Source of the DNA: Thermococcus litoralis DSM 5473
GTDB lineage: Archaea > Methanobacteriota_B > Thermococci > Thermococcales > Thermococcaceae
Direction of reading: 5' to 3'
NCBI RefSeq assembly: GCF_000246985.2
Contig: NC_022084.1
Span: 2,151,173 to 2,215,172 of the forward strand
DNA length: 64,000 bases
Part shown: positions 25,426 to 35,646 of the stretch, one piece after another
How the letters are laid out: each line of letters begins with the position of its first letter
Position numbering within the stretch: the stretch's first letter is position 1
The notes under the pieces: model-generated
Seen by the model: only the letters and a program-made list of their open reading frames with translations
The model's database searches: none
Told to the model about the DNA's origin: nothing
Translations under genes and position numbers: made by a program

Positions 25426-26741
25426 TAGGTCACCTCATAATCGAAAATTATTTCTTCCTTTTCTCCCGGATTAACCGTTATTTTGAATTCCACGTAGTTG
25501 GCTGTCTCTACTATTGGGCTCACTGAGCTTTCCAAGATTTTTCCACGCCACTTGTAGTGTCTGACAATCACTTCCCTGCTCTCTTTGCCGAAGTTTTCCA
25601 CCGTGACTTTGATTTTATAGTAAGAATATCTTTCCCTGTGCTTTTCTTCCAGCACTTCCGTTTTTCCTTTTAAGTCCACATCTCTGCCTAATTTAAGCCT
25701 CAAAATGTCGCCTTTCGCAGTGTGGTCTATCATTTGTTCTCCAATTAATACGTTCTTGTCTTCCATTTCTTTGTAAATTTCCACAACACCTCTGGGCAGG
25801 ACTTCACTTGTCTCTAGGGAGATAATCTCATAAACATCTTGACTTCCACCGTAGGGATAGCTTTCATAGAGGTATTCCCGCGTAAACTTGCTCTCCTGGT
25901 AGATGTAAGGGATGAGCTTTTTCTCAAATGCCTCAATGTCAATAGTTCCGAGTTTGTAGAGATAAAAAGCCTCCAATTTTATCCTCTGGATTGGTTGCTG
26001 AGGTACTTCTTTTGTAGCTGCCTCTAGTGTATAGTATCTATCCATAATTATCTGAGGAGGCTGGTAAAACTGAACATCTCCCGAAACAAGAAGAACGTCA
26101 GTGTTTTCAAAGCTCTTGTTGGTAGGATTGTCAATCACCACATACCCATAAAACTCCGCCTTATCTCCTAGGTAAAGCTTGTACCTTGAGCTCCAGCCTA
26201 TTCCTCCAACCCGGTAGATGAGCTTGAAGAAGTACTTTCCATCCTCCTCAGCGTTTACTATGGCATAAACATCCGCGGTACTTTCTTCACCGATTGAGGC
26301 CATCTTTATATAGGCTATTTCCTCCTGACTTATCAAATAATAGCCATCTCCTTGGATTGCTATCTTCCCGTCTTTGTATCCCAGGAATTTTCCACTTAGT
26401 GTTTCTCCGCTTTTCAGTTTTATTGTTATCTCTTTTCCAATATTGGCTTCAACCAGATCTTTTCCTTTAAGTTCTTTACCTACGACTCCAAGAACCTTAA
26501 CCTTCTCATCAAGAGGCTTCAGCGTAACCTCATCAATCTGGAGTCCTTTAAGCATCTCCAGCGGAACTTCATTTATGCCTTTCTTCAGCTCAACTTGAAT
26601 GGTCTTTTCCACAACTCCAATCTTGGCTGAATCATAGAGTGCAAGTGCAGTGTGGCTCTCTTCAGCTTTCGTTTGATGGAATACAATCATGGCTAGAAGA
26701 ACAAAAACCACTAAAACTCCTCCAACAATTTTTCGCTTCAT
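25422..26741 (-). CDS. secreted/membrane-anchored DUF4139 domain protein
   Basis: This 439-residue protein starts with a basic residue cluster and a hydrophobic signal/anchor (IVGGVLVVFVLLAMIVFHQ). Residues 40-150 are beta-rich (VELKKGINEVPLEMLKGLQI, then LKSGETLSGKFLGYKDGKI). The DUF4139 part follows with GGIGWSSRYKLYL and YGYVVIDNPTNKSFENTDV, and a C-terminal VTVENFGKESREVIVRHYKW. DUF4139 proteins are extracellular; the function is unknown. The start at 26741 follows GGGTGATTGAA; the frame extends to 26798 without support. It is divergent from the acyl-CoA synthetase subunit. Confidence 0.8.
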   Translation of the reverse strand: MKRKIVGGVLVVFVLLAMIVFHQTKAEESHTALALYDSAKIGVVEKTIQVELKKGINEVPLEMLKGLQIDEVTLKPLDEKVKVLGVVGKELKGKDLVEANIGKEITIKLKSGETLSGKFLGYKDGKIAIQGDGYYLISQEEIAYIKMASIGEESTADVYAIVNAEEDGKYFFKLIYRVGGIGWSSRYKLYLGDKAEFYGYVVIDNPTNKSFENTDVLLVSGDVQFYQPPQIIMDRYYTLEAATKEVPQQPIQRIKLEAFYLYKLGTIDIEAFEKKLIPYIYQESKFTREYLYESYPYGGSQDVYEIISLETSEVLPRGVVEIYKEMEDKNVLIGEQMIDHTAKGDILRLKLGRDVDLKGKTEVLEEKHRERYSYYKIKVTVENFGKESREVIVRHYKWRGKILESSVSPIVETANYVEFKITVNPGEKEEIIFDYEVTY

Positions 26742-26874
26742 TTCAATCACCCAAGAGGATATCACCCTCATTCTATTTATAGGAATCGACAGCTTCAATC
26801 ACATTCGAAATGGAAAGACTTTTAACATTGTCAACATAACTGAAACTGTCATCACTATAATCGAGGTGGTAGAG

Positions 26875-27573
26875 ATGGATAGAGTTGCAAAAGCTAGGGA
26901 AATAATCGAAAAGGCAAAAGCTGAGAACAGACCACTTGTGGAACCGGAGGCAAAGGAAATTCTTAAGCTTTACGGCATTCCAGTTCCAGATTTTAAGGTT
27001 GCAAGAAACGAGGAAGAGGCTGTTCAATTCGCAAGGGAAATAGGCTATCCAGTTGTTATGAAGATAGTTTCTCCACAAATTATCCACAAGAGCGACGCTG
27101 GTGGTGTTAAGATCAACATAAAGAACGACGAAGAGGCTAGAGAAGCTTTCAGAACTATTATGGAGAACGCCAAAAACTACAAGCCCGATGCAGATCTTTG
27201 GGGAGTTATAGTGTACAAGATGCTCCCTCTTGGCAAGGAAGTTATCGTTGGTATGATAAGAGACCCACAATTTGGACCCGCAGTAATGTTTGGTCTCGGT
27301 GGAATATTTGTCGAGATTCTCAAGGATGTGAGCTTTAGGGTTGCTCCAATAAGCAAAGACGAAGCCCTTGAGATGATCAAAGAAATAAAGGCTTACCCAA
27401 TCCTTGCCGGAGCAAGAGGAGAAAAGCCAGTTGACATCGATGCCCTTGCGGATATAATCGTCAAAGTTGGAGAATTAGCCTTGGAGCTTCCAGAGATCAA
27501 GGAGCTTGACATAAACCCCATCTTCGCTTACGAAGACAGTGCAGTTGCAGTTGATGCTAGAATGCTCCTTTGA
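26875..27573 (+). CDS. ADP-forming acetyl/acyl-CoA synthetase, beta subunit
   Basis: This 232-residue ATP-grasp subunit helps convert acyl-CoA, ADP and phosphate to acid, CoA and ATP, the main energy-saving step of peptide and sugar fermentation in Thermococcales. Landmarks are EAKEILKLYGIPVPDF, PVVMKIVSPQIIHKSDAGGV (family signature), GLGGIFVEILKD and ELDINPIFAY. Length equals known beta subunits; the alpha subunit is not in this window. The ATG at 26875 follows GAGGTGGTAGAG, so the longer frame from 26689 is upstream sequence. AGACTTTTAAC could be the TATA element. Confidence 0.93.
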   Translation: MDRVAKAREIIEKAKAENRPLVEPEAKEILKLYGIPVPDFKVARNEEEAVQFAREIGYPVVMKIVSPQIIHKSDAGGVKINIKNDEEAREAFRTIMENAKNYKPDADLWGVIVYKMLPLGKEVIVGMIRDPQFGPAVMFGLGGIFVEILKDVSFRVAPISKDEALEMIKEIKAYPILAGARGEKPVDIDALADIIVKVGELALELPEIKELDINPIFAYEDSAVAVDARMLL

Positions 27574-27606
27574 TTTCTCTTCTTTTTAAAAATTTAGAGA
27601 AGAAAG

Positions 27607-28404
27607 TCAATACCAGGTTTCAGCTATAACGTCATGCTTGTGTATGCTTTCATGACTTACAACCTTTACGTGGATTTTGCCCTTAAATTTCTGCTTTGCT
27701 TTGAATATTATTTCTCTCGCAACATCTTCCACGAATTTTGGATTTGAGTACATATTTTGAACAACTGCGTTCTCATCAATGGTCTTCAATAAGGTATATG
27801 TCGGGGAGCTAAAAGAACTCTCTACCACATCTATCATATCTTCTAGGGCTATTTCCTCATTGTAGTCTGTTCTTATTTCGAGTGTCGCAACTGCTCTCTG
27901 GATGTGGGTTTTCCCTTGATTGTTGGCCATCGCGTGTGGACAAGCGGTGTTTCCAATTACCTTAACCCTCAAAACTTTCTCAATTTGCCCGGGCTCTTTT
28001 ATTACCCCAACCTCAACATCATACGTCTCAAGGCTGATTTTTTTGCTGGCAGGTGTTTTTCTCTCCATGATAAGCTGTGTTTTAATCCACACTTCAGCCC
28101 TCTTATGGGGATGCTTTCCTTCCAACCTCTTTATCACCGCGAGACCAAGTTCTTCAAGAGAAGTGTGTGCTTCTTTCACTTCCTCCTCAACGGCCTCACT
28201 CATTGTTTCGGTGATGCTTTCAACAAGCCTGCTCATGTGAATGCCTTTCTTTTCCTCAGGAACGTCTATCGTTATCTCAAATGTTGGGATAAAGGTGTAA
28301 AGCTTACCTTTCCAGTTTATTCTCGCTATTGTTCTCAAGTTTGTTATGCCAACTCTGTGAAGTCTCTCTTTGATCTCTGGAATCTCTTCTTGAGTCTCAA
28401 ACAT
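27607..28404 (-). CDS. mptA: GTP cyclohydrolase MptA (type IB)
   Basis: This 265-residue FolE2/MptA-type enzyme converts GTP to 7,8-dihydroneopterin 2',3'-cyclic phosphate, the first step of archaeal pterin synthesis. It has the start [12 protein letters not shown], the metal-site cysteine region [19 protein letters not shown] and the C-terminal [13 protein letters not shown]. In a tungstopterin-using organism this pathway also relates to folate-like cofactors. The ATG follows GGAGGTGAGAAA. The short upstream region carries a dyad overlapping the initiation zone (see 28417). It is transcribed as a single gene. Confidence 0.93.
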   Translation of the reverse strand: MFETQEEIPEIKERLHRVGITNLRTIARINWKGKLYTFIPTFEITIDVPEEKKGIHMSRLVESITETMSEAVEEEVKEAHTSLEELGLAVIKRLEGKHPHKRAEVWIKTQLIMERKTPASKKISLETYDVEVGVIKEPGQIEKVLRVKVIGNTACPHAMANNQGKTHIQRAVATLEIRTDYNEEIALEDMIDVVESSFSSPTYTLLKTIDENAVVQNMYSNPKFVEDVAREIIFKAKQKFKGKIHVKVVSHESIHKHDVIAETWY

Positions 28405-28416
28405 TTTCTCACCTCC

Positions 28417-28446
28417 ATTAGGAGAACCTAATCGGTTCTTTTAAAC
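28417..28446 (-). promoter_or_regulatory. mptA promoter with overlapping dyads
   Basis: On the minus strand AAGTTTAAAAG (about 28436-28446) can serve as the TATA box. Directly downstream are two overlapping dyads: GAACC-N5-GGTTC (28424-28438) and ATTAGG-N4-CCTAAT (28417-28432). They end just before the GGAGGTG site of mptA. The overlap makes the two structures mutually exclusive if transcribed. Because the start site should lie near 28412, a DNA operator is the likelier reading. Confidence 0.4.
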
Positions 28447-29211
28447 TTATCTCAAAAATCTCATAAGCTTCTCGTAACTTTCTTTTGCTACAGTAATATC
28501 CTCCCTGTTGAGTCGATACCCGTATTTTGCTTTCTCAAACACGCGGGTAAGTTTATCCAAATCCTCCAGATCCTCAAAAATATCCCTTAGCTTGTCCTCA
28601 TGCTCCCAGTGGGTCCAGCTTTTTTGATAAGGATAACCTTTCCTTATTAACCCCGCAACGACGTTTTTGTACATTTTGATTATTCTTTCCTCGGGACTTC
28701 CTTCAATTGAATCAAAAGCTATCTCAGGATCAAATTTGGCAATCTCAAGTTTTTCTGGTTTCCTTCTTCTAGTTATAAAAAGAAAAACGAGGATAAGGGC
28801 AAAAACAAAAATTGGGGCAAGATAAGCATAGCCTGGAAGGGGTTCATAGGTTATTTTGAAAGTATCATTAAAGAAGCTGAACTTCGGGTATTTTATTATA
28901 GGCGCTTGAACGCCCCTATAAGGCTCAACCCTCCTGCTGAAAAGAGCCCTCAGCGCTATCACAATCGCCAGAATAATTACAAGCTCTCGGAGATAATCTC
29001 CTTTTGTTCGCTTTCTTTTTTTAACTGACTGCAGGGGGATGCCTTTCTCGAAAAGAAACCATACTGAATAGGCAAGAAGTCCAAAAAATAGTGCCGCCCA
29101 CAGGATGTAAATCACCTCGATATTGAAGGTGCTTTGTCCATGTTCCACAGTAGCCCTAAAGAGCACGGCAAAGAGCAACAACATAAGCAAAAATGGCAGT
29201 ATTTGCCTCAT
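28447..29211 (-). CDS. membrane protein with C-terminal DUF4129-like domain
   Basis: This 254-residue protein has four membrane helices (about residues 4-22, 32-54, 72-90 and 126-146), with an outside loop between the third and fourth. A cytoplasmic C-terminal domain follows (ERIIKMYKNVVAGLIRKGYP, then DITVAKESYEKLMRFL) that resembles DUF4129, which is often found with transglutaminase-like or MoxR proteins. The function is unknown. It starts directly after the stop of the HTH gene and is the last gene of the long aIF1A-Top6 transcript. Confidence 0.7.
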   Translation of the reverse strand: MRQILPFLLMLLLFAVLFRATVEHGQSTFNIEVIYILWAALFFGLLAYSVWFLFEKGIPLQSVKKRKRTKGDYLRELVIILAIVIALRALFSRRVEPYRGVQAPIIKYPKFSFFNDTFKITYEPLPGYAYLAPIFVFALILVFLFITRRRKPEKLEIAKFDPEIAFDSIEGSPEERIIKMYKNVVAGLIRKGYPYQKSWTHWEHEDKLRDIFEDLEDLDKLTRVFEKAKYGYRLNREDITVAKESYEKLMRFLR

Positions 29212-29213
29212 AT

Positions 29214-29603
29214 CTACCGCCCGTTTATTATGTAGTAGACGGTCCTCAGAGGAATGTTAAGTTCTTCACTTATCTCCCTAGGTGTTTTTCCGCTTTTAAT
29301 GAGCTCTTCAATAAGCTTTAATGTAGCCGGATCATACTTTTTAGGTCTTCCTCGGGCGTGGTTCATAGGGACAAGCTTAATTCCCATTTGGTTAAGTGCT
29401 TTAATGATTTTTTTGGAAACTTTTGGATACAAACTCGGAGGGCATCCGATGACTTTCACATTTGGAGCCCTCTCAAGTATCTTCACAAGGATTATCTTGG
29501 TTGGTCTGAGATTTATGTAAACCTCAGTAACATCCCTATTAAGCTTCTCCTCTATTTTTCTCAAGAGCTCATCATTATTTCTCGCCTTTATCTCAACCCT
29601 CAT
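29214..29603 (-). CDS. DUF1699-like protein with C-terminal helix-turn-helix
   Basis: This 129-residue protein has an N-terminal alpha/beta domain (VEIKARNNDELLRKIEEKLN, then VTEVYINLRPTKIILVKILE) resembling DUF1699. A C-terminal resolvase-like helix-turn-helix follows (DPATLKLIEELIKSGKTPRE, then ISEELNIPLRTVYYIING), preceded by the GRPKKYD linker typical of DNA binders. It is probably a transcription factor of unknown targets. The ATG at 29603 follows GGGTGAGAAAG; the GTG at 29612 lies within that site. It lies five bases after the DUF530 stop. Confidence 0.75.
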   Translation of the reverse strand: MRVEIKARNNDELLRKIEEKLNRDVTEVYINLRPTKIILVKILERAPNVKVIGCPPSLYPKVSKKIIKALNQMGIKLVPMNHARGRPKKYDPATLKLIEELIKSGKTPREISEELNIPLRTVYYIINGR

Positions 29604-29608
29604 CTTTC

Positions 29609-30856
29609 TCACCCTTGGAGGAGCTCCAAAAATTGTTTTGCCTTATCACTCTTTGGCATAAACTTCTCAAATTTGCTTGTATCCTCAAATAGCGCCATGT
29701 GTAAGCCAGAGAGTACAAACTTCTCTATAGCTTCTTTGAGTTCTTCTTCATCTATCCCAAGTAGCTTGCTCACTTTTTCTTCATCAAAGGGGCTAACTCC
29801 ATACAGAATAACCCCGCCCAAAAGGTAGTTGGGGATGTTCGAAATCTCGCTCCTCCTCCCGCTTAAGAGAGTCTCAATTTCACATTTTTTAATAATAAGC
29901 ATACTGCCAAATCCAGTACGGAACTCTGGCTCATCCATAAACGGCAGATCGAAGATTGAGTAATGGCAATCTATACAGGGCCTTATTTGGGGATATAGGC
30001 CAATAGTTTCTCTCTCTTTTTCAGAGGTTATGTAGTAATATCTGAATAAATCTAAGGCAAGAATTTTAGCCCCGTCTTCGGGATATAAGGAAGCATAGGC
30101 GAGTGATAGGTTGTCTATGGTGTAGTGACTGTTTATCAGAACTCCCTTAGTTTTCACATATGTTAAGAGCCTCCATCTGAATTTTCGACCAAAGCGCTTC
30201 TTGAGTTCCCCGTCTATATCGGCATCTACAGGGAGCTCAACTCTCTCTTTCTTTAACCTTCCTCCCTGCCAGTACTCCACCTCTATTCTCATCCCCTTTC
30301 TTTGAACCTGACCTTTTTCCTTGAGCTTGGACTTTATCTCCTTAAAAGTATCTCTAGTTTTGTTGCTCTTTTGCCCCAGGATTCTAAGAACATCACCTGA
30401 GTAAGCCAAATGAGGCAATATCTCCACTCTTCCAAGCTTAATGGGCTTTTCAGAGATTCTTATTGAGCCGAGTTCTTCCTTGTTAGTGATGTCTTTAACT
30501 TCAACAATTTTCTTCCCTTTGTAAAAGGTATAATTGGATTCTATTGTAGCAAGGGCCATTTTATGGGCTGTTATTGCCGTTCTAAGCCGTTCAAGGGTTA
30601 GCATGCGGTAGTGATTTCTCAGCAGAATTCTTCTGATATGGGGATCTCGTTCCCTTTTACTTGACATTGTATAAGAGAGCGTCTCACCAACTCTACGGGA
30701 AAGTTCTTCTTCCAAATCTTTAAGGAAGGCAAGATTGCGGTTTAAATTAAAAGCTAAATAAAGAGGGTCGAAATTCTCAAATAACCTGCCCATGTTTATT
30801 TTTATATCGTCCAAAACCCTATTTATCTGTGCTATAAGCTCCTCAGTTGTCGTCAT
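29609..30856 (-). CDS. DUF530-like conserved archaeal protein
   Basis: This 415-residue protein is conserved in Thermococcales and methanogens in this gene order, and I assign it to the DUF530 family by memory. The N-terminal third is helical ([20 protein letters not shown]). A basic central region follows, then a C-terminal HTH-like end ([20 protein letters not shown]). One CX2C occurs (RPCIDCHYS). Function is unknown. The start overlaps the top6A stop by four bases (ATGA type), so translation is coupled to topoisomerase VI. Confidence 0.7.
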   Translation of the reverse strand: MTTTEELIAQINRVLDDIKINMGRLFENFDPLYLAFNLNRNLAFLKDLEEELSRRVGETLSYTMSSKRERDPHIRRILLRNHYRMLTLERLRTAITAHKMALATIESNYTFYKGKKIVEVKDITNKEELGSIRISEKPIKLGRVEILPHLAYSGDVLRILGQKSNKTRDTFKEIKSKLKEKGQVQRKGMRIEVEYWQGGRLKKERVELPVDADIDGELKKRFGRKFRWRLLTYVKTKGVLINSHYTIDNLSLAYASLYPEDGAKILALDLFRYYYITSEKERETIGLYPQIRPCIDCHYSIFDLPFMDEPEFRTGFGSMLIIKKCEIETLLSGRRSEISNIPNYLLGGVILYGVSPFDEEKVSKLLGIDEEELKEAIEKFVLSGLHMALFEDTSKFEKFMPKSDKAKQFLELLQG

Positions 30857-31998
30857 GGCAGGAGTTCCTCATTGGCAATTTTTTCGGGGAGATATCTTCT
30901 CGCAACGAACTCCAAACTCTTGTTTGCCAGAGCCTGCTGTTCAATCCTAACTCCCCACTTGAGTGCCAATTTAAGCTGTCTCTGCCATTCCTTGTTCTGG
31001 AACCACGGGTAGTTCATCTCCTCTATAATACGCTTGTAATCCCCGGTTGGACCACCTTTCTTGTTTGGCGGAATTCCCTTGAGCTTTTCTGTAACGTTTT
31101 CAAGACCGTATTTCTTGATGTCGTCCATCGTCATGCCAACGAACTTTGCCTCTGGCGTTGCAAGCTTTTCACTGAGATAAGCGAGGTTTATTGATCCCTG
31201 CTTGATTGTAGAGTAGATGTACCATCCATAAGGGTCACCATCAGTAAAGACAATTATCGGCAAACCTTCCTCGTAGTGAAGCCTGTGAATGAGCCTTCTA
31301 ACGCCTCTTGAAGCCTGTCCCTGGGTGGCAACTATGAGGGCTTTCTCTTTCTTTGGATACTTTTCTTCTATAAGCCTGTCCGCCATAGCGGCAGTCTCTA
31401 CTACAAGAACGTAATCTACATTAATTTCTGGGAACTCTATATGCTCCACGGTTCCGGGGACTGCCCATCCACCCATACCGAGCTTTGAAGCGTTGAACTC
31501 ATCTTCTCCGTCCTTAATAACGATATCACCGTAAACATATCCCCTTCTGTCCGCAGTTATGTGCATTTCCTCTCTCAAAACACCGAACATTCTCTCCAGG
31601 TCCTCTATTATGGGATCGCTCTCGCTCTGATCTTCGAAGGTGTTTTCCTTCGTACCGGGGATTGTGTGTTTGTTTGCATAATAGGCTTCTCTCAAGCTTG
31701 CGTGCTTACCCTCAGCGACCAATCTCTTTATGTATGCCGCTATCAAGAGCGTCTGCATAAATTTCCTAGCATGGGCAACGTGGAAGAGGTACCTCCTTGA
31801 GGTCTTGTTACCCATTTTAATTAAGCGATCTTTTTCATCGAAATAAACGTTGCTGAGGCCTCTTGTAGGAACATCTATAAAGGGATTTCTGCCTGCTTTT
31901 ATTTCTTCGAGAACTTCTTTTCCGAATTCCTCAAGCTTTTGAAGGACTTTTCTAGGATCGTAGCTGAAGCGTTCCTTAGGCTTTTCACGTTTAAGCAT
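30853..31998 (-). CDS. top6A: DNA topoisomerase VI subunit A
   Basis: This 381-residue Spo11-like catalytic subunit makes the transient double-strand break, using a tyrosine in the winged-helix domain (candidate region [19 protein letters not shown], residues about 66-84). The Toprim domain has the invariant acidic residues in [15 protein letters not shown]. Length is standard. With subunit B it relaxes and decatenates DNA in an A2B2 complex. It overlaps top6B by eight bases and DUF530 by four, so it sits in one tightly coupled operon. Confidence 0.95.
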   Translation of the reverse strand: MLKREKPKERFSYDPRKVLQKLEEFGKEVLEEIKAGRNPFIDVPTRGLSNVYFDEKDRLIKMGNKTSRRYLFHVAHARKFMQTLLIAAYIKRLVAEGKHASLREAYYANKHTIPGTKENTFEDQSESDPIIEDLERMFGVLREEMHITADRRGYVYGDIVIKDGEDEFNASKLGMGGWAVPGTVEHIEFPEINVDYVLVVETAAMADRLIEEKYPKKEKALIVATQGQASRGVRRLIHRLHYEEGLPIIVFTDGDPYGWYIYSTIKQGSINLAYLSEKLATPEAKFVGMTMDDIKKYGLENVTEKLKGIPPNKKGGPTGDYKRIIEEMNYPWFQNKEWQRQLKLALKWGVRIEQQALANKSLEFVARRYLPEKIANEELLP

Positions 31999-33694
31999 TC
32001 TCCTCAGCCTCCAGTGGCTTTTCTTCTATGGTTTCAAATTTCTTTTCAATAATCTTTATCAGAAGGGTTTTTATTGTGCCTTCAGGCTCTCCGGTTAGAA
32101 TGCTCAAAGCCCTACTTATCTCTGGAACATACTTCTCAAACGTCTTCCTTCTTTTCACCTGATAGAGCTTGCGGTGTTTTCCTCCTAGATATTTAGCAAG
32201 TCTTCTCGCAACTTCCATTACAGCAAGTCTTATTTCTTCGTATATCTCCTCTTCACTGGCGACGCTTTGCTTTCCTGTAGAGGTGTAGGGAACGTGCACA
32301 CTGATTACGTTAACCAAAAGTACCAGCGGTGTCCTTTCGAGATCATCCACTCTATATCTCTTCCAATCGATATTTCTTGCCGCGGAGGTTATAACACACG
32401 AACCGGCATCAAAGAGCAGAGGAACCCTGTTAGCGTATCTAAGGAGATCAAAACCACTGCTCAGCTCTCCCCCAAATGCCAAGCCCACCTCTACTTGGAA
32501 AGGAATTCCACCACGATAGACTTTGGGAGGTCTTGTTACAGCGGTTACGAACTCCGGCTTTAAAATTCCTAAAAGTCCTTTTTCTATGTTCTCTTCTCCA
32601 ATTGGTCTTAATCCATGGGTTGGGGGAGCTAAAAATGTCATGTACTTAAACGCCTCTACAATCTCTTCAGCCTCGTGCCAAGTGAGCTTATCCGGAGACT
32701 TTTCCATAATTTTTCTGACTTCTCTGAGAACTTTTTTACCTCTTCTTCCAAAACTTGCGATTATTCTATCAACCTCTCCCTCAGCGAGCCTTTTTAAGAG
32801 TTGTTCCCTGACATTCTGCTCCTCTTCTTCCTTTATAAGCCTCAATGCGGTTATATATTTTACAAGCTCGTCTATTTTTTTGTCGCTTATTCTTGAAAAC
32901 TCTCCTATAAGAAAAGTCCTCACTGTTGTTCTTGTCGTTCTTCTGGCCATTCTGTAAACGTCATCCGTCATTACTCCCTTTGGGTGGGGTTTCATCTCCT
33001 CCGGAGGCTCTGGAACTTCTTCACTGCTTCTCGGAAAGACTATCAACTTTCCATCAGGCTCTATAAGTTCAATATGGGCATGAGGATTGGCTATCGCGGT
33101 AAGCTTAAGATACCAGTAAGGGCCCTGCTTGGAGCGGATGTAACGAACTTCCTTAACTTCCATTTCTATTCTCGTTCCCCTCCATCCCGTAGGGTTGGGG
33201 TGTTTTATCTTTTTGAAAATTTTTCCTTCGTTCTTTTCCACATCTATGCCGACCCAAGCTTCTATTATCTCATCACCACCAGTGGAGGTTATAACTCTGG
33301 TGGCTTTTCCACTGGTGATTTGAGCAAACATTACGGCACCGCTAATACCAATACCCTGCTGACCCCTGCTTTGAATATTTCTATGAGCCTTTGTACCAGC
33401 AAGCATTTTACCAAAGACATGTGCTATGAACTTTTCTGGAATTCCAGGGCCGTTGTCTTCAACGATTATTTTATAGTGCTCATTTCCAAGTTCTTCTATC
33501 TCGACTCTAACGTAAGGCAGGATACCAGCTTCCTCACAAGCGTCCAAAGAATTTGTTACCGCTTCGTGGATAAGAGTTGTAAAGGAGCGCAGTTTTCCAG
33601 TATAGCCAAGCATTGCGGCATTTCTTCTAAAGAACTCACTGACACTCTGGATTTTAAACTCTTTAAACAGCTTGTTTGCTTCAGAATTCGCCAT
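31991..33694 (-). CDS. top6B: DNA topoisomerase VI subunit B
   Basis: This 567-residue GHKL ATPase subunit of topoisomerase VI has N-box [18 protein letters not shown]1-box VEDNGPGIP and G2 region [17 protein letters not shown]. An H2TH domain and the transducer follow, with the conserved switch lysine region [14 protein letters not shown] binding closes the dimer gate. The ATG at 33694 follows GGGAGGCATG; an extended frame to 33712 would start inside the upstream gene's end. It overlaps the KH-domain gene by 14 bases. Confidence 0.96.
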   Translation of the reverse strand: MANSEANKLFKEFKIQSVSEFFRRNAAMLGYTGKLRSFTTLIHEAVTNSLDACEEAGILPYVRVEIEELGNEHYKIIVEDNGPGIPEKFIAHVFGKMLAGTKAHRNIQSRGQQGIGISGAVMFAQITSGKATRVITSTGGDEIIEAWVGIDVEKNEGKIFKKIKHPNPTGWRGTRIEMEVKEVRYIRSKQGPYWYLKLTAIANPHAHIELIEPDGKLIVFPRSSEEVPEPPEEMKPHPKGVMTDDVYRMARRTTRTTVRTFLIGEFSRISDKKIDELVKYITALRLIKEEEEQNVREQLLKRLAEGEVDRIIASFGRRGKKVLREVRKIMEKSPDKLTWHEAEEIVEAFKYMTFLAPPTHGLRPIGEENIEKGLLGILKPEFVTAVTRPPKVYRGGIPFQVEVGLAFGGELSSGFDLLRYANRVPLLFDAGSCVITSAARNIDWKRYRVDDLERTPLVLLVNVISVHVPYTSTGKQSVASEEEIYEEIRLAVMEVARRLAKYLGGKHRKLYQVKRRKTFEKYVPEISRALSILTGEPEGTIKTLLIKIIEKKFETIEEKPLEAEENA

Positions 33695-34343
33695 AATACA
33701 TGCCTCCCTCAAGCTCTAAATCCTTTTTTCTTCTTTCAAGATATTTGTAAACGGTTCCGTGGGGGGAACCTTTGGCGAGCTTTTCAATAGCCGTTTTGGC
33801 TATTTGGACTTGAATTGGATTTCCAATGATAGCAACGGTCTTTCCATAGACACTTATGTCCGTCCCACTCATTTCTTCGATTATCTCCCTCGTTCTACCC
33901 TTTCTACCAATTATTCTCCCTCTAACCCTTGGAAGGGCATTCTTCTCATTCCCTACAACAACATCTGTCAGGTCAACGACTTCAAGAACCTCACCTTCGT
34001 TAAGCAGTCTGAATGCCCTCTCTGGAGAGAAGCCCCTTCCAATAGCCAACACAATATCTCTCGCCTTCCACACTGCCAAAGGATCGTCAGTTTTTTCTGT
34101 GGAAGTGATAAATACCTCCCCTGTTTGACTGTCTACCTCTATCTTGGTTTTTGTCGCCTCTTCAATCTTTTTCTTTGTCTCGCCCTTTTTCCCTATAACC
34201 ACTCCAATTCTCTCTTTAGGAATTCTCACAAACTCTTCCTGCTCGCCTAGGGCCTCAAACTCTTCAATTTCAAAGGACTCCCTTTTTTCTCCCTCTTTGT
34301 CTACATACTCATACTTTTTCAGCTTCTCTTCAAACTCATCCAT
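33681..34343 (-). CDS. two-KH-domain RNA-binding protein (Dim2/Pno1-like)
   Basis: This 220-residue archaeal homolog of yeast Dim2/Pno1 has KH1 with GVVIGKKGETKKKIEEATKT and KH2 with RGRIIGRKGRTREIIEEMSG, plus a linking segment VWKARDIVLAIGRGFSPERA. In eukaryotes Dim2 acts in 3' processing of the small-subunit rRNA; the archaeal protein is thought to work in 16S maturation. The ATG at 34343 follows GGTGATTGAA. It begins one base after the RIO1 stop, and pairing with RIO1 fits a shared small-subunit assembly role. Confidence 0.9.
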   Translation of the reverse strand: MDEFEEKLKKYEYVDKEGEKRESFEIEEFEALGEQEEFVRIPKERIGVVIGKKGETKKKIEEATKTKIEVDSQTGEVFITSTEKTDDPLAVWKARDIVLAIGRGFSPERAFRLLNEGEVLEVVDLTDVVVGNEKNALPRVRGRIIGRKGRTREIIEEMSGTDISVYGKTVAIIGNPIQVQIAKTAIEKLAKGSPHGTVYKYLERRKKDLELEGGMYYGEF

Positions 34344-34344
34344 T

Positions 34345-35121
34345 TCAATCACCAGCTAGCTCTCTAAACTTTTCCTCAAGATTATCAACCGCCACTCCCT
34401 TTTTAGCGAAGTAATTGATGACATTTCTTAAATCACGATAGAGCAGTGAGAGCGCCATTCTATTCCTCTTCACCGTTGCCTGAGACCAGTCAATTATTAC
34501 TGGCTTATCCCAGATTAGGATGTTATACTCACTGAGATCACCGTGAACCATATCTCCTCTTTTCCAGAGCTTTTCAATTGAATCCATGGCAAAGTTATAG
34601 AGCTCTTCAAATTCTTTTTTAGTGAGTTCTTTTTCCACGTCTTTTAATCTTGGAGCGGGGTATTCATCCCCGATGAACTCCATTATGAGAACGTTATTGC
34701 TGAATGCTATTGGCTCTGGAGCCCTAACAGCGTATTTCATTGCCCTCTGGAGATTTTTAAATTCCCTCCTAGTCCATACAAAGACCAGCTTTCTGATGTC
34801 TTTTGGTAGATAGCCAATTCTTGGATCCGCTGCTAAATACTCCCATATTCTCCTAAATTCAGTTGTATAGGTGCGATAGATTTTAACAGCAATAGGATTG
34901 CCATCGACATCGATACCCCTAAACACATTCGCCTCTTTTCCCGTTGAAATCACACCAAGCAGTTTTTCTATATTTCCCTTTCGATGAAAGTAGGAAAGGG
35001 TGTTAACAGTTGTCCTGTCAAATACCTCACTAAACACTTTATAGAGTTCACTATCCTTTTCCCTACGCTCTTCTAATCCCAGAATCTGTGATATCTCTCT
35101 ATCTATGTCTTGGATTTTCAT
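34345..35121 (-). CDS. rio1: RIO1-type serine/threonine protein kinase
   Basis: This 258-residue RIO kinase has the nucleotide loop STGKEANVF, the conserved lysine in PIAVKIYRT, the catalytic loop DMVHGDLSEYNILIW and the metal-binding IDWSQA. RIO kinases act as ATPases in late maturation of the small ribosomal subunit. No winged helix precedes the kinase, which separates RIO1 from RIO2. It starts six bases after the aIF1A gene and is followed by the Dim2-like KH protein. Confidence 0.94.
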   Translation of the reverse strand: MKIQDIDREISQILGLEERREKDSELYKVFSEVFDRTTVNTLSYFHRKGNIEKLLGVISTGKEANVFRGIDVDGNPIAVKIYRTYTTEFRRIWEYLAADPRIGYLPKDIRKLVFVWTRREFKNLQRAMKYAVRAPEPIAFSNNVLIMEFIGDEYPAPRLKDVEKELTKKEFEELYNFAMDSIEKLWKRGDMVHGDLSEYNILIWDKPVIIDWSQATVKRNRMALSLLYRDLRNVINYFAKKGVAVDNLEEKFRELAGD

Positions 35122-35127
35122 AACCCA

Positions 35128-35469
35128 TCACAGAGTTAAGCCGCCGGTAAGGAAATTCTGGGTGATCTTGTTCTTCCTGATAAGCCAGTCGACTTGGGTC
35201 TTTGTATAGCGATAAACTATGTCTCCCCTTTCGTCGCTTTGCACTTCCCAGGGTTGGACTATAACCACATCCCCAACTCTAATCCACATTCTCCTTCTCA
35301 GCTTCCCCGGTATTCTGCACCTTCTAACCTTTCCATCTGAGCATCTAACATCCATCCATCCTGAGCCTAGAGCCTGCTCTACTATTCCGAACACTTGGTT
35401 ATCCTTTGGGAGGGGAACTCTAATGACTTCCTCCCCTTCAACAGTTCTATTTTTATCGTTTCTTGGCAT
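35128..35469 (-). CDS. eif1A: translation initiation factor aIF1A
   Basis: This 113-residue OB-fold initiation factor binds the A site of the small subunit during start-codon selection. It has a basic N-terminal tail ([20 protein letters not shown]), [37 protein letters not shown] and the C-terminal [11 protein letters not shown]. The ATG at 35469 with GGGGTGATG upstream is preferred; another ATG six bases earlier is possible. It is the first gene of the operon running down to 28447. A TATA-like element lies in the divergent region before the gene at 35647. Confidence 0.93.
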   Translation of the reverse strand: MPRNDKNRTVEGEEVIRVPLPKDNQVFGIVEQALGSGWMDVRCSDGKVRRCRIPGKLRRRMWIRVGDVVIVQPWEVQSDERGDIVYRYTKTQVDWLIRKNKITQNFLTGGLTL

Positions 35470-35646
35470 GAACATCACCCCACGTAGTTTATTTGATAAC
35501 CTTATAAGCCTAAGCTTTTTGCAAATATTTTCCACTATCAATTAATTGGGATGTTTTTAAAATTTTTGCATGAATTCATTTAAACATCCATAAAGTTGAA
35601 AAGGAGAAGAGCCTAAACTCCAATTACGGAAAGAGGGGGATGAAAT

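Noticed and set aside
27574..27606. TTCTCT/AGAGAA hairpin between the acyl-CoA synthetase and mptA genes as a terminator
   Set aside because: The stem is only six A/T-rich pairs with a long loop, and archaeal termination needs only T-rich tracts; support is too weak.
32984..33790. 268-residue plus-strand ORF opposite top6B and the KH gene
   Set aside because: It is a mirror of the conserved top6B coding region; the real genes on the other strand have complete motifs and coupled starts.
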